From an uncultured Glaciecola sp. (GTDB lineage Bacteria > Pseudomonadota > Gammaproteobacteria > Enterobacterales > Alteromonadaceae): DNA of 64,000 nt. Within the stretch, counting starts at the first letter, position 1. The number at the start of each line of letters is the position of its first letter. The stretch is taken from contig NZ_CALJHY010000002.1 of NCBI RefSeq assembly GCF_937770335.1, positions 124,001 to 188,000 of the forward strand. Direction: 5' to 3'. The translations under genes and the position numbers were made by a program. Shown here piece by piece: positions 49,984 through 58,876 of this stretch. The notes under the pieces are model-generated. The model ran no database searches. It worked only from the letters and a program-made list of their open reading frames with translations, and had not been told where the DNA came from.

Positions 49984-50751
49984 TTATTTATCCACTTTTA
50001 CGCTAGATGCGACTAAAGTAGCTTGCGCATCACCATCGTTTTTTTGCTCTATTTTAATCGGTAAAAACTGTCTATTCATATCAAACCATATTGACGTTTC
50101 TCTCGAATTTGTTTTTCGAGTTCGCACCATCAGTATGGCGTCCGCACTGCCTATTGGTAATTGCAGTGATTCTTGGCCTTTGAATGAAAATTGAAAATTT
50201 TCTGTGTTTTGACCGTCCTGTACTTTTAGCTCAACATCTTCTCGAAGGCCCAAGCAAACCAGCTCTCTCAAATGATCATATACAGTTAGTGGGTCGAAAA
50301 TCGGACTTGAAAGATCATCGTCAACGCTGTTGGTTTGCAAAATTGAAAAGCTAGTCGTCTTTACCTTCTTAAACGGTTTTTTCTTTACTTGTGTGTATTC
50401 CTCTGGGACTAAGCCTTTTAATTGATAGTTGGGTAGGATACTTTTTTCACTTTGTGAAAACTGGAGAAAAGCGATTGAGGCGTCAATGCGCGAATATAGA
50501 CTAGTTACACCATCAATAGAACTTAACACTCGCTTTGCATCGCCTGCTTTTCTTTCCCCATCTTTAACCTCATATTCAACATCGTAATGACCTAATCTGC
50601 AATCTGAAAGGGTATGCATGTTTGAAATAGATCCTTGCGCAAAGCTAGTCTGCTCTGCCTGAACGTAATTTGCTATAGTTTTGTTAGTCAAAATGAACAA
50701 CAAAAAGAAACATAATAGTACCAGTTTGCAATGGGCTAAGGTTATCTTCAT
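49984..50751 (-). CDS. DUF3108-like periplasmic protein
   Basis: 255 aa with a signal peptide (cleavage near TIANY, 28). The layout of a beta-rich protein with YDVEYEVKDGERKAG, SPIFDPLTVYDHLREL and IWFDMNRQFLPIKIE resembles DUF3108 family proteins of unknown function. It follows the EptA-like paralogue with a 26-nt gap, so the two are one operon under array E. Confidence 0.72.
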   Translation of the reverse strand: MKITLAHCKLVLLCFFLLFILTNKTIANYVQAEQTSFAQGSISNMHTLSDCRLGHYDVEYEVKDGERKAGDAKRVLSSIDGVTSLYSRIDASIAFLQFSQSEKSILPNYQLKGLVPEEYTQVKKKPFKKVKTTSFSILQTNSVDDDLSSPIFDPLTVYDHLRELVCLGLREDVELKVQDGQNTENFQFSFKGQESLQLPIGSADAILMVRTRKTNSRETSIWFDMNRQFLPIKIEQKNDGDAQATLVASSVKVDK

Positions 50752-50777
50752 ATAATGTACTCAGTTATTAAAATAAA

Positions 50778-52400
50778 CTAATACAGCATGGCTTTTTCAA
50801 TCGCCTGTGATTTGCATAAATAGCCTATATCAAACTCCGGTGAATAGGTCTTTGAACGTATATGAAAATACCCCAGCAAGGTATGAGAAACGAAATCATG
50901 GCTAAGCTTCCCGTTGAGCATCGATAAACAGTCGCCTGGTAAGTTATCATCAACAATGAGTAGTGGTACTAGTAATTGCTCTGATGGTGCCACTGCTTTA
51001 GGTGAACCATGAAAATAAAGCCCTTTTTCACCAAGCGATTCACCATATTTTGCAGTAAAAATTAGAGAGGTATTGGTGTTAGGATAGGTAGCATGAAACT
51101 GATCAATTCGCGAATTAGCTTGCGCCAATACAAATTTCATATAATCAACGGCATTTTGGTAACTGTTCACTAACTCAACGTTATTACAATTAGCCACAAG
51201 TAGGGTTTTGCATTCAGGAATGTGAGTAGAAAATTCATTTGGGTAGAACCGTGAATACAAGGGGGAGCCTATATTTTGGGTCTGAATAACAATTAATTTA
51301 GGTGCTTTGGGGGCAATTGCGTTGTGCAAAACATCAACGAGTAAGGTATTGATCAATTCGTGATCGTAACACTGTTTATTTTTGCATTGTAAGCGACGTT
51401 CATAAACATTCGCTCTTTTACAGAGTTCGCCACAGGACTCATGGTGTGAAAGCCAAAAGATATTTACCCCAGACAGCGCCAGTATATCCAATACATTTTG
51501 TTGATGACTAGCTTGTTGGTCGGTAAATTCAGCGAGAGACAGAAATGAGAACATACATTGAATCGACGATTGAGCATAGGTGTCGCAAGCAGATAAGGAA
51601 CTTTTTTGTCCAGTATGTTGCTCAAACGAAAGTAAATTATCTTTTGTAAACGCGTCAGCGCGAATAGATTGTCCAACAATTAGTACTACTGTCGTGTGTT
51701 CATTTTTATCAATGAGAGATGGGGCGTTATCGAGGATCGCAAAACTATGCACAGGTTCAAAGTATTGATGCTGGACATACTTAATTGAGCTGTCAATGAA
51801 ATGCATTGGGATAACGTCAACCAGTGCGCTTCGCATAGAATGATAATACGGCTTGATTTTATCTTGCGTTAATTGATGTATCGAGAACAGTGAAAAACAT
51901 ACTAAACCAATAGCAGCCAATGTTTTTATAATATGACGTTTAGTGGTGTCGTATTGAATATTTATCACCGATAAAAGAATGGATGGTAATAAAAATAGAA
52001 AAATAAATTGTAAAGCAAAAGTCAGAGTTAAAAAGCGACCAATGCCGTCTAACCACTGACTCAGTTCAAAGGCCCATGGATTGTACTGCTTTCCGGTACT
52101 ATTGCTATACAGCAAAATGGTGGAAATAAAAAACGTCAACATAAGTGCGGGTTTAAAGATGGGTTTGATGTTTATGCACAATACTAGCAATAGATTTAAC
52201 AACAGCAAGTATATTGCTACCCCTGTGAGTAATGCAATAACCTCCATACTTTTATTACCCGTTCCATGCCAAATCGTATTTAAAAATGGCAGGTTATAGG
52301 CAAGCAATAGCCAAAGCGCAAGCAAGGCATTTAGTTTGTATATCGAAAATGTTTGGCTTCTAAACGTAACAACATCGCCAAGACGCATTTGTTTTAGCAT
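50778..52400 (-). CDS. EptA-like protein lacking the zinc-site residues (probable pseudoenzyme)
   Basis: About 540 aa with the EptA layout of five membrane helices and a periplasmic domain. The active-site positions are changed: GETAR is GQSIR (near 243), CGTAT is CDTYA, GSHGP is IGSPL and SDHGES is AKYGES (near 450). All ten cysteines and the EKGLYFHG stretch remain, so the fold is kept. It cannot be a normal zinc phosphoethanolamine transferase. A TTG at 52445 would start inside the promoter array, so the ATG at 52400 is used, which also aligns with EptA. Confidence 0.85.
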   Translation of the reverse strand: MLKQMRLGDVVTFRSQTFSIYKLNALLALWLLLAYNLPFLNTIWHGTGNKSMEVIALLTGVAIYLLLLNLLLVLCINIKPIFKPALMLTFFISTILLYSNSTGKQYNPWAFELSQWLDGIGRFLTLTFALQFIFLFLLPSILLSVINIQYDTTKRHIIKTLAAIGLVCFSLFSIHQLTQDKIKPYYHSMRSALVDVIPMHFIDSSIKYVQHQYFEPVHSFAILDNAPSLIDKNEHTTVVLIVGQSIRADAFTKDNLLSFEQHTGQKSSLSACDTYAQSSIQCMFSFLSLAEFTDQQASHQQNVLDILALSGVNIFWLSHHESCGELCKRANVYERRLQCKNKQCYDHELINTLLVDVLHNAIAPKAPKLIVIQTQNIGSPLYSRFYPNEFSTHIPECKTLLVANCNNVELVNSYQNAVDYMKFVLAQANSRIDQFHATYPNTNTSLIFTAKYGESLGEKGLYFHGSPKAVAPSEQLLVPLLIVDDNLPGDCLSMLNGKLSHDFVSHTLLGYFHIRSKTYSPEFDIGYLCKSQAIEKAMLY

Positions 52401-52446
52401 AAATAAATTAATTGAATGTGTTAGTTGAGGATTATAGGCTTTCAAA

Positions 52447-52474
52447 CTTAAGGTTTATTGAAGACAGTCTTAAG
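52447..52474 (-). promoter_or_regulatory. PmrA-box-like array E (before the EptA-like pseudoenzyme)
   Basis: CTTAAG, TTGAAG, CTTAAG on the plus strand at exact 11-bp steps; the outer two are perfect. It ends 47 bp from the start codon at 52400. Confidence 0.78.
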
Positions 52475-52522
52475 TATTGGCTTGGTATATCTGAAATTTA
52501 ATTGAATAAAATTACAGCTAAA

Positions 52523-52550
52523 CTTCAATATTACTTCAGCGATTCTTAAG
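52523..52550 (+). promoter_or_regulatory. PmrA-box-like array F (before the glycosyltransferase operon)
   Basis: CTTCAA, CTTCAG, CTTAAG with 5-bp spacers, in the plus orientation facing the GtrB-like gene, 52 bp upstream of its ATG. It is the divergent partner of array E in the same intergenic region. Confidence 0.78.
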
Positions 52551-52602
52551 TCTATTGCTAGAAGATGACCAACGTCCGAACTCAACATAAATATTGGTAT
52601 CT

Positions 52603-53625
52603 ATGATCAGTTACAAAAATGCAATGAACCTGCGAAATAAAACGCTTTCGGTGTTGGTGCCGGTATACAATGAAAGCTGCGTGATTGAGGAATTCATGTC
52701 GCGCTTGCAACAGACTTTTAAAAGCCTTCAGTGCAAGACTGAAATAGTTTTTGTGGATGATGGCAGTACTGATAACACTATTGATAAAATTTATGCTGGT
52801 CCACCAATCGCCGACACAAAGAAGTTGATAAAACTGAGTCGTAATTTTGGTAAAGAGGCGGCTTTGTGCGCCGGACTTAAATCGGTATCCGGTGATGCAG
52901 TGATTATATTGGACGCTGATTTGCAGGATCCACCAGAGCTCATTCCTGGCATGTTAGTAACATGGCAGCAGGGTATTGACGTGGTCAACATGTGCAGAGC
53001 CAAGCGAGACGGTGAGTCATGGTTTAAAAAATTAAGTGCAAAGTGTTTTTATCGACTTTTAAATTGGTTGTCTGACACGCCTATTCCTGAAAATGTAGGT
53101 GACTTTAGATTAATTAGTCGAAATGTTATTGATGTTATCAACTCAATGCCTGAAAAAAACGTTTATATGAAAGGAATATTATCTTGGCCTGGCTTCACTA
53201 CTAAAACGCTATTTTTTGACCGTGACGCAAGGGTAAGTGGCGAATCTAAATGGCCGTTTATCAAGTTAGTTAAACTTGCAATTGACGGTATTACCGCATT
53301 TAGCACCAAACCTTTGCAAATTGCTACTTGGATGGGCGCTATAATTGCCAGTAGCGCTTTAATTTATAGTCTTTACATTGTCGTTAGAACGCTATTACTG
53401 GGCAACACTGTCGCTGGATTCCCGACGCTAATTGTGACAATTTTAGCACTAGGGGGCTTTCAGTTATTAACGGTTGGTATTATGGGCGCCTATATTGGGC
53501 GTATCTATATAGAAGTTAAAAATCGCCCTCGATACGTCGTGCAAGAAGAAATTTCACAAAGCAAGAGTGCAGCTTCTGTGCAAGGCATTAGCACCTCTAA
53601 AGTTGCGGTTATCAATGCTAAATAG
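52603..53625 (+). CDS. GT2 polyprenyl-phosphate glycosyltransferase (GtrB/ArnC-like)
   Basis: About 340 aa. Catalytic domain with SVLVPVYNE, FVDDGSTDNT and LDADLQDPPELI (DXD), then two C-terminal membrane helices (about 240-305). It transfers a sugar from a nucleotide donor to undecaprenyl phosphate on the inner face. The ATG at 52603 is preferred over an upstream TTG at 52594. It overlaps the next gene by 11 nt; with GT39 and GtrA it forms a complete sugar-flipping set, as in Arn or Gtr systems. Confidence 0.9.
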   Translation: MISYKNAMNLRNKTLSVLVPVYNESCVIEEFMSRLQQTFKSLQCKTEIVFVDDGSTDNTIDKIYAGPPIADTKKLIKLSRNFGKEAALCAGLKSVSGDAVIILDADLQDPPELIPGMLVTWQQGIDVVNMCRAKRDGESWFKKLSAKCFYRLLNWLSDTPIPENVGDFRLISRNVIDVINSMPEKNVYMKGILSWPGFTTKTLFFDRDARVSGESKWPFIKLVKLAIDGITAFSTKPLQIATWMGAIIASSALIYSLYIVVRTLLLGNTVAGFPTLIVTILALGGFQLLTVGIMGAYIGRIYIEVKNRPRYVVQEEISQSKSAASVQGISTSKVAVINAK

Positions 53626-55000
53626 AATTCATCCCATTTGGTTTTTGATTGCGGGCATTCTGTTATTTCGCTTAGTATCACTTTCCTTATACCCCCTTAT
53701 CGACACAACGGAGGCTCGCTATGGCGAAATGGCCCGTATAATGTGGGAAACACAAAATTGGATCACGCCACAATTTGATTACAATGTTCCATTTTGGGGT
53801 AAGCCTCCCTTACATACCTGGGCGAGTGCCGCATTTGGCGGTATCTTAGGCATTTCTGAGTTTTCATTACGCTTACCTCATCTCTTGGTAGGAATGATTA
53901 CTTTGTTTGTTATGGGTGTTTTTGCGAAACGCTTCTCCATATCCCCATCCCTGGTTACTCTAGTGCTTGTATCGACCCTAGGGTTTTTCGTTGCCAGTGG
54001 TATGATTATGACGGATGCATTTTTGTTACTAGGCATGACAATGGCAATGGCTGGCTTTGCAGTTGCTTGGCGAGATAATTCGAACAGTTATGCCTATTTA
54101 GGCTTCGTTGGAATAGGAATTGGATTACTCGCAAAAGGACCTATCATTCTAGTGCTGATTGGCCTAGCGATAGCGCCATGGTTAGTATTAAATTATGGTT
54201 TGATTACTGGTATTAAAACCTTCTATCGGAAAATCCCACTATTCAAAGGTAGCCTGCTTACCTTAGCTATTTCGCTACCGTGGTATCTACTTGCAGAAAA
54301 TAAAACTCCGGGATTCCTTAACTACTTTATTATTGGCGAGCACTTTCTGCGTTTTGTTCAAAGTGGTTGGGAAGGGGATTTATATGGTACAGCGCACAGT
54401 GAACCAAGGGGTATTATTTGGATTTACTGGCTAGTCGTCGCATTTCCTTGGTCGATTTACTTTGCGGTTTTGGTTGTTGTTAAGAAATATAGAACAGCCT
54501 TAAGCCAGCATCAATTTAATTTCTATCTTCCCAGTTATTTAATGTGTTGGCTTATTAGTCCGATGTTGTTATTCACTATGTCGGGTAATATTCTTCCTAT
54601 CTATGTATTGCCTGGCATTCCTGCATTATCACTTCTCATTGCCATTATGATTAAACATATACGGTTTAGTGTGGTGATCACAAGTTTACTCACGCCAATA
54701 TTGATGGTGGTTTTCATGGTAGTGCAACTTCCTAACCTAGCAAATGAAAAAAGCGACAAAGCATTACTAGCAAATATTGAAAGTGACTTTGGTTTGTACT
54801 ACTTAGGCAAAAGAAGTTTTTCAGGCCGATTTTATACTTCAGGAAAGGCTATCAACATAGCGTCAATTGAAGAGTTGCGAACGGTAGAATCACCGTTTTA
54901 TCTCGTGGTTGAACAAAGCGAAATTTCTTCATTAGTGGATTCGAGAGATTGTGAGACGCTTTCTCACAATAAACGCAAGAGACTGCTACTATGCAAATAA
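53615..55000 (+). CDS. GT39 family membrane glycosyltransferase (ArnT-like)
   Basis: About 461 aa with around 11 membrane helices. The ArnT/PMT signature DTTEARYGEMARIM (about 25-38) and WGKPPLHTW are present in the first periplasmic loop. It would move a sugar from undecaprenyl phosphate onto lipid A or another periplasmic acceptor. ATG at 53615 overlaps the GtrB-like stop; a longer frame exists but has no support. It overlaps the gtrA-like gene by 10 nt. Confidence 0.88.
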   Translation: MLNRIHPIWFLIAGILLFRLVSLSLYPLIDTTEARYGEMARIMWETQNWITPQFDYNVPFWGKPPLHTWASAAFGGILGISEFSLRLPHLLVGMITLFVMGVFAKRFSISPSLVTLVLVSTLGFFVASGMIMTDAFLLLGMTMAMAGFAVAWRDNSNSYAYLGFVGIGIGLLAKGPIILVLIGLAIAPWLVLNYGLITGIKTFYRKIPLFKGSLLTLAISLPWYLLAENKTPGFLNYFIIGEHFLRFVQSGWEGDLYGTAHSEPRGIIWIYWLVVAFPWSIYFAVLVVVKKYRTALSQHQFNFYLPSYLMCWLISPMLLFTMSGNILPIYVLPGIPALSLLIAIMIKHIRFSVVITSLLTPILMVVFMVVQLPNLANEKSDKALLANIESDFGLYYLGKRSFSGRFYTSGKAINIASIEELRTVESPFYLVVEQSEISSLVDSRDCETLSHNKRKRLLLCK

Positions 55001-55386
55001 AGATGAAGATAAAATTTCTATTTGTCGGGGGGGTAGCATTTCTAGTTGATGCATCGTTTTACTTATTATTAACAAACGTTTTGTCTCTATCACCTTTGAG
55101 TGCCAGAGTAGTAGCTTTTGCCATCGCAGTGTTTGTTACATGCACAGGGAATAGGCTTCTGACCTTCTCAATGCGAAATCACGCTGCGTTTTATAAACAG
55201 TTCGGATTAGCTTTAGTAGCCGGCTTGATATCGTTAATACCTAATCTAGCCGTGTTTTTAGGTTTACTCTTTGTTTTACCTACTACTATTGGTTTTGAGT
55301 TAATAGCCTTTATGAGCGGCACAATAGCAGGGATTGTCTCAAATTACATTTTGAGTGATCGGTTTGTGTTTTCAGAATGCGGGTAA
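54991..55386 (+). CDS. GtrA-like flippase
   Basis: 131 aa, four membrane helices, with the GtrA N-terminal pattern FLFVGGVAFLVDASFYLLL and the central GNRLLTF. It probably flips the undecaprenyl-phosphate-linked sugar made by the GtrB-like enzyme. Last gene of the three-gene operon. Confidence 0.86.
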   Translation: MQIKMKIKFLFVGGVAFLVDASFYLLLTNVLSLSPLSARVVAFAIAVFVTCTGNRLLTFSMRNHAAFYKQFGLALVAGLISLIPNLAVFLGLLFVLPTTIGFELIAFMSGTIAGIVSNYILSDRFVFSECG

Positions 55387-55443
55387 CTTTAGTTGAGTTA
55401 CATCGTTGCGCCAAAAACGTCTTACCACTGCCGTTATTGCCAT

Positions 55444-55473
55444 TGTAAGCGACCTCAAGAAGGTCACTTTACA
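55444..55473. terminator. Imperfect hairpin between convergent operons
   Basis: TGTAAGCGACCT (55444-55455) pairs with AGGTCACTTTACA, with small mismatches. It lies between the GtrA-like stop and the end of the LTA-synthase-like gene and could end transcripts from both sides; the T tract is weak. Confidence 0.4.
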
Positions 55474-55543
55474 TGCCCTATAAAGCGATGCGTTGCCGGT
55501 AGTCTACCAATCACTGCTTAAAACACAAAAAATGTTTGTGCCT

Positions 55544-57517
55544 CTATTTCTCGTTCTCAAGTCTAAACCATTCATTGTCATAAGCTAAGCTCCCAAAAAG
55601 TGCATGAGCTAACGCTATTTCACCAAGTTGGCCATTTTCAACTCCAACTTCCAATAGTTTGCTCTTTCGATTAAACGTGTAATATTTAGGAGGTTTGCTA
55701 GGTTGTAAAATAGCGACTTCTTCATTTGTCATGTAAGCAAAGTTTTTATCAAACTGCATCATTGCGCGTTCAGGCACATTACTCTGTGTTAAGTCATGGC
55801 CTAGCATTGGGTAATAGTCGTCAATACCCATCAATGATAATAGTGTAGGTGCAAGGTCTATTTGACTAACAAGCCTGTCATCTTGTCTAGGCACGATGTC
55901 TTTACCTAAAATAACACCTGGAATATGGAATGATTTAATGGGCACCAATTCAGGGCCATAAACACGCGCGTCATGATCGGCTACTACCAAAAAAATTGTA
56001 TCATCCCAATAGTCTGATTGTTTAGCCTTTTTAATAAAGTTCCCTAATGCGTAGTCAGCATAGCGGATGGCTCTATCTCTATCGTCTTCTGAGTCAATTA
56101 CGGGCACAATACCTTGTGGGATATCAAATGGGTCATGGTTGCTAGAGGTGAACACCAAACTGAAAAAAGGTTTTCCTGTTTTGTGCATAGCCGATAATTC
56201 AGTGTGCGCTTGATTAAAGAGGCTTTGATCACACGCCCCCCAAGACCCGACATAAGCAGGGTCTTTTATTTGATCGCCATCGACAATATCTTTGAAGCCA
56301 TTACCAAGGAAAAAGCTTTTCATATTATCGAAATGACTTTCGCCACCATAAATAAATTGAGTTTCATAGTTGTGGCGAGACAAGAGGCTAGCAATCGTGA
56401 AAAAATCTCGTTGCGACTTATCTAATTTGACAACAGATCGAGCAGGCGTTGGCGTAAAGCCAGTAATAACCGCTTCTATGCCTCTCACGGAGCGGGTACC
56501 TGTTGCATACAATCGGTCGAATGACCAACCAGAAGCTATAATTTCATCAAGGTTAGGCGTAATTCCACTGCCTCCTAAACTCCCAACAAATCGAGCTCCC
56601 AAGCTTTCTTGAAGCACAATTACTAAATTCTTCGGTTTTCCTTTAAAACTGGGGAATTGCTTTCTTAGGGTCGGGATCTGGTCTGAATTAAAGCGATCAA
56701 TAGATACTCCAGTCGATTCACGCACTAATTGTATTACTCTCTCATCACTTAGTTTCCCATATACTTTAGAAGCATGAATTTCACCACCTAATTGTTTCCA
56801 AGCAAAAGCAACACTGTACATTGAATTTAGTGTCAGTGAATTGATTAGCGGATCGGTTGTGAAGTAAACAACCGAAGGGTTAATAGGGCGGTGGCCGAGT
56901 GTGCCGCGGGCACCAACAAACAAGATTAGAACCATCAACACAAAAGAGGCAAGCAAAGTCAGTCGAGGCTTCTCATTTCTCTTTTGTTGTTGTGATAAGA
57001 CAAGCAAGCACTCTTCGTTATTGACGATACGCTTCATTAGTTTCCATATAAACAATGAACTAATGAGAAGCAAAACTATGGTAATTAACACCGGCAATAA
57101 ATGACCTTCCATTAACATGCCAAATACTTCTTTTGGATAAACTAAATATTCAATGAATAGGCGATTAGGGCGAAGGTCGTATTCGTTGATGAATGTGGGC
57201 GTTGCTAGTTCAAAAAACAATACTGATACGGAACAAACGAAAAACCAAAGCCGTAAGACTGACAGCCAAATTTTCGCGAAGGTGGAGTAGAGCATTGCAG
57301 AATGAAGTAGAGCGGGTATGAACAGCAAATATGACAGCGTACTGATATCGATGCGCAAGCCATTGAGCAGCACTAATATAAACGTTGATAAATTATCGAC
57401 TCTTTCATATTGCCAAACTAAGATACCAGCACGAAACAATGAGAGCATTGTGACTATAAAAATAAATAAAAGTAAAAATGGTCTAAATACTCTATATAAG
57501 GCGGTAGCGTTTGACAT
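55544..57517 (-). CDS. LTA synthase/OpgB-like phosphoglycerol or phosphoethanolamine transferase
   Basis: About 657 aa: five N-terminal membrane helices and a C-terminal sulfatase-fold domain with NLVIVLQESLGARFVGSLG, YATGTRSVRGIEAV (nucleophile threonine region), SSNHDPFDIP and VVADHDARVYG. LTA synthase family; in Gram-negative bacteria these decorate periplasmic glucans or lipid A. The ATG at 57517 (MSNATALYRV) is chosen over 57559, which would extend into the promoter. An array of four PmrA-like repeats sits 50-88 bp upstream. Confidence 0.86.
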   Translation of the reverse strand: MSNATALYRVFRPFLLLFIFIVTMLSLFRAGILVWQYERVDNLSTFILVLLNGLRIDISTLSYLLFIPALLHSAMLYSTFAKIWLSVLRLWFFVCSVSVLFFELATPTFINEYDLRPNRLFIEYLVYPKEVFGMLMEGHLLPVLITIVLLLISSLFIWKLMKRIVNNEECLLVLSQQQKRNEKPRLTLLASFVLMVLILFVGARGTLGHRPINPSVVYFTTDPLINSLTLNSMYSVAFAWKQLGGEIHASKVYGKLSDERVIQLVRESTGVSIDRFNSDQIPTLRKQFPSFKGKPKNLVIVLQESLGARFVGSLGGSGITPNLDEIIASGWSFDRLYATGTRSVRGIEAVITGFTPTPARSVVKLDKSQRDFFTIASLLSRHNYETQFIYGGESHFDNMKSFFLGNGFKDIVDGDQIKDPAYVGSWGACDQSLFNQAHTELSAMHKTGKPFFSLVFTSSNHDPFDIPQGIVPVIDSEDDRDRAIRYADYALGNFIKKAKQSDYWDDTIFLVVADHDARVYGPELVPIKSFHIPGVILGKDIVPRQDDRLVSQIDLAPTLLSLMGIDDYYPMLGHDLTQSNVPERAMMQFDKNFAYMTNEEVAILQPSKPPKYYTFNRKSKLLEVGVENGQLGEIALAHALFGSLAYDNEWFRLENEK

Positions 57518-57566
57518 GCATGTTCTATTTGTACAGTTAAATGAACACAGATAATACAAAAGTGAA

Positions 57567-57605
57567 CTTAAGAGCAGCTGAAGAAAGCTTTAAGATAGGC
57601 TGAAC
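57567..57605 (-). promoter_or_regulatory. PmrA-box-like array G (before the LTA-synthase-like gene)
   Basis: Plus-strand hexamers CTTAAG, CTGAAG, TTTAAG and CTGAAC, all separated by 5 bp, giving four half-sites at exact 11-bp phase. Confidence 0.76.
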
Positions 57606-57622
57606 TACCGTATGGATGACTA

Positions 57623-58024
57623 TTATAGAAGAATAATATCATCAAAATTAACAGTAAATAACGCGACGCCAAATTGATGTCTTCTGTGACGACCACTTGT
57701 CATTATTCTTCTGTATTCAACACGTTTCTGAACAATAATAATATCATTATCAGAAATTATTGAGACGATGACATGGCCCACTGGCGGGCCAAAAATATTT
57801 GGAGATTTTCACCGACCTGACACCTGCCAAGCATCTTCATGCTTGGATACTACTACGCTGCTGATCCGCCATTTTTCGTTTGGAATATTTACAATTTCTG
57901 TCTTAATAGGGTTTGAACTGCATCCGCTTAAGACAATTAGAATACTAAAAAGTGTGACTGCCCTTATGAGTTTGGTCATCAACAATAACTCCATATTTGC
58001 AAAAATCAGCCTAAACTGATTCAT
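57623..58024 (-). pseudogene. Small lipoprotein gene interrupted by an in-frame TGA
   Basis: Reading from 58024 (or the internal ATG near 57979) gives a lipoprotein signal (lipobox VLSGC) and ISSVVVSKHEDAWQVSGR, then TGA at 57809-57811. The same frame stays open for 61 more codons (KSPNIFGPPVGHVIVSII ...) to a TAA at 57623. The continuation after the stop reads like the same domain, so a single-base change (for example TTA to TGA) is the simplest explanation. Its start overlaps the DUF3147 stop as ATGA. Confidence 0.7.
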
Positions 58025-58389
58025 TTTACTTGAGAAAAAGACAACAAATAGATATCAAACCGTTTTAAGATAAACGCCAGCACGTAAAGACAAAAAATCG
58101 ACACTATCGATCCAGCAAAAAGCGCGATCCAAAAACCTACTCGGTCTATCAATAAAGGAAAAATCAAAAACAAAGGGAGCGAAGGCAGCACATACCAAAA
58201 TGTGTATCGCATGTGACTAGCAATCTTTGCATTGGGTTGATTCTCTAGATAGAGCCAAATTATTGCCAAGATCGTGACAGTTGGCAGTGCGACAAGCAAT
58301 GCGCCGAACTTATCATTGCGCTTAGCAACTTCAGACACCGCTACAATTATTCCCGCTGTAACAAGATACTTTGTAATTAACCAACCCAT
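58021..58389 (-). CDS. DUF3147 family membrane protein
   Basis: 122 aa, four membrane helices, with KYLVTAGIIVAVSEVAKRN and LVALPTVTILAIIWLY typical of DUF3147. Often found beside CzcCBA-type efflux operons. It is divergent from the BlaI-like gene across a short operator region and overlaps the downstream lipoprotein gene by 4 nt. Confidence 0.82.
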   Translation of the reverse strand: MGWLITKYLVTAGIIVAVSEVAKRNDKFGALLVALPTVTILAIIWLYLENQPNAKIASHMRYTFWYVLPSLPLFLIFPLLIDRVGFWIALFAGSIVSIFCLYVLAFILKRFDIYLLSFSQVK

Positions 58390-58407
58390 ATATTGACCTT
58401 TTAGATT

Positions 58408-58430
58408 AAAACCGATTGCCTATCGGTTTT
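58408..58430. promoter_or_regulatory. Perfect inverted repeat, likely BlaI-type operator O1
   Basis: AAAACCGAT (58408-58416) and ATCGGTTTT (58422-58430) flank TGCCT. It sits between the divergent DUF3147 and BlaI-like genes, where a BlaI dimer could control both directions. Confidence 0.72.
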
Positions 58431-58477
58431 TTTTCTGGCAGTATATCGACATCGTGAAAAATAGGGAAGAGCATTCT

Positions 58478-58876
58478 ATGTTCCTAGGTGAATTAGAAAA
58501 ACAGGTGTTGCAATATTTGTGGACATCGCCTGGTGTTGACGTTAAACGCGTGCATGCTGAACTATCTAAACAACGTGATAGTTCACTTAATACAGTACAG
58601 AGCGCGCTGGAGCGCCTTTTTAAAAAGGGACTATTGAGGCGCGAAAAGCAAGGGCACGCCTACTTGTATTTTGCACAGATTGAAAGAGGTGATTTGATTG
58701 CTAAGTTAATCGACAGTGTCGCCAGTGATTTTGTCAGCAAAGGTGAAAGCAGTTTGGTCGCGGCTTTTTCATCCGTATCTAGTGAAATGGATGAGGCACA
58801 ATTGGACAAGCTAGAGATATTAATCGAGCGTCAACGAAAGCAATTACAAAAGGGAATTACCAGTGCTGATAAGTGA
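58478..58876 (+). CDS. BlaI/MecI/CopY-family repressor
   Basis: About 132 aa. The winged helix ELEKQVLQYLWTSPGVDVKRVHAEL and NTVQSALERLFKKGLLRREKQG are typical, with a C-terminal dimerisation helix region. I prefer the ATG at 58478 with GGGAAGAG ahead of it; a GTG at 58454 also opens the frame. It precedes and overlaps a BlaR1-type M56 peptidase, and the efflux genes follow, so it likely represses the czc operon through the duplicated inverted repeat. Confidence 0.9.
   Translation: MFLGELEKQVLQYLWTSPGVDVKRVHAELSKQRDSSLNTVQSALERLFKKGLLRREKQGHAYLYFAQIERGDLIAKLIDSVASDFVSKGESSLVAAFSSVSSEMDEAQLDKLEILIERQRKQLQKGITSADK

Noticed and set aside
57809-57811. Selenocysteine reading of the internal TGA in the lipoprotein gene
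   Set aside because: No selenoprotein family match, no visible SECIS-like hairpin requirement met, and a point mutation is a simpler explanation.
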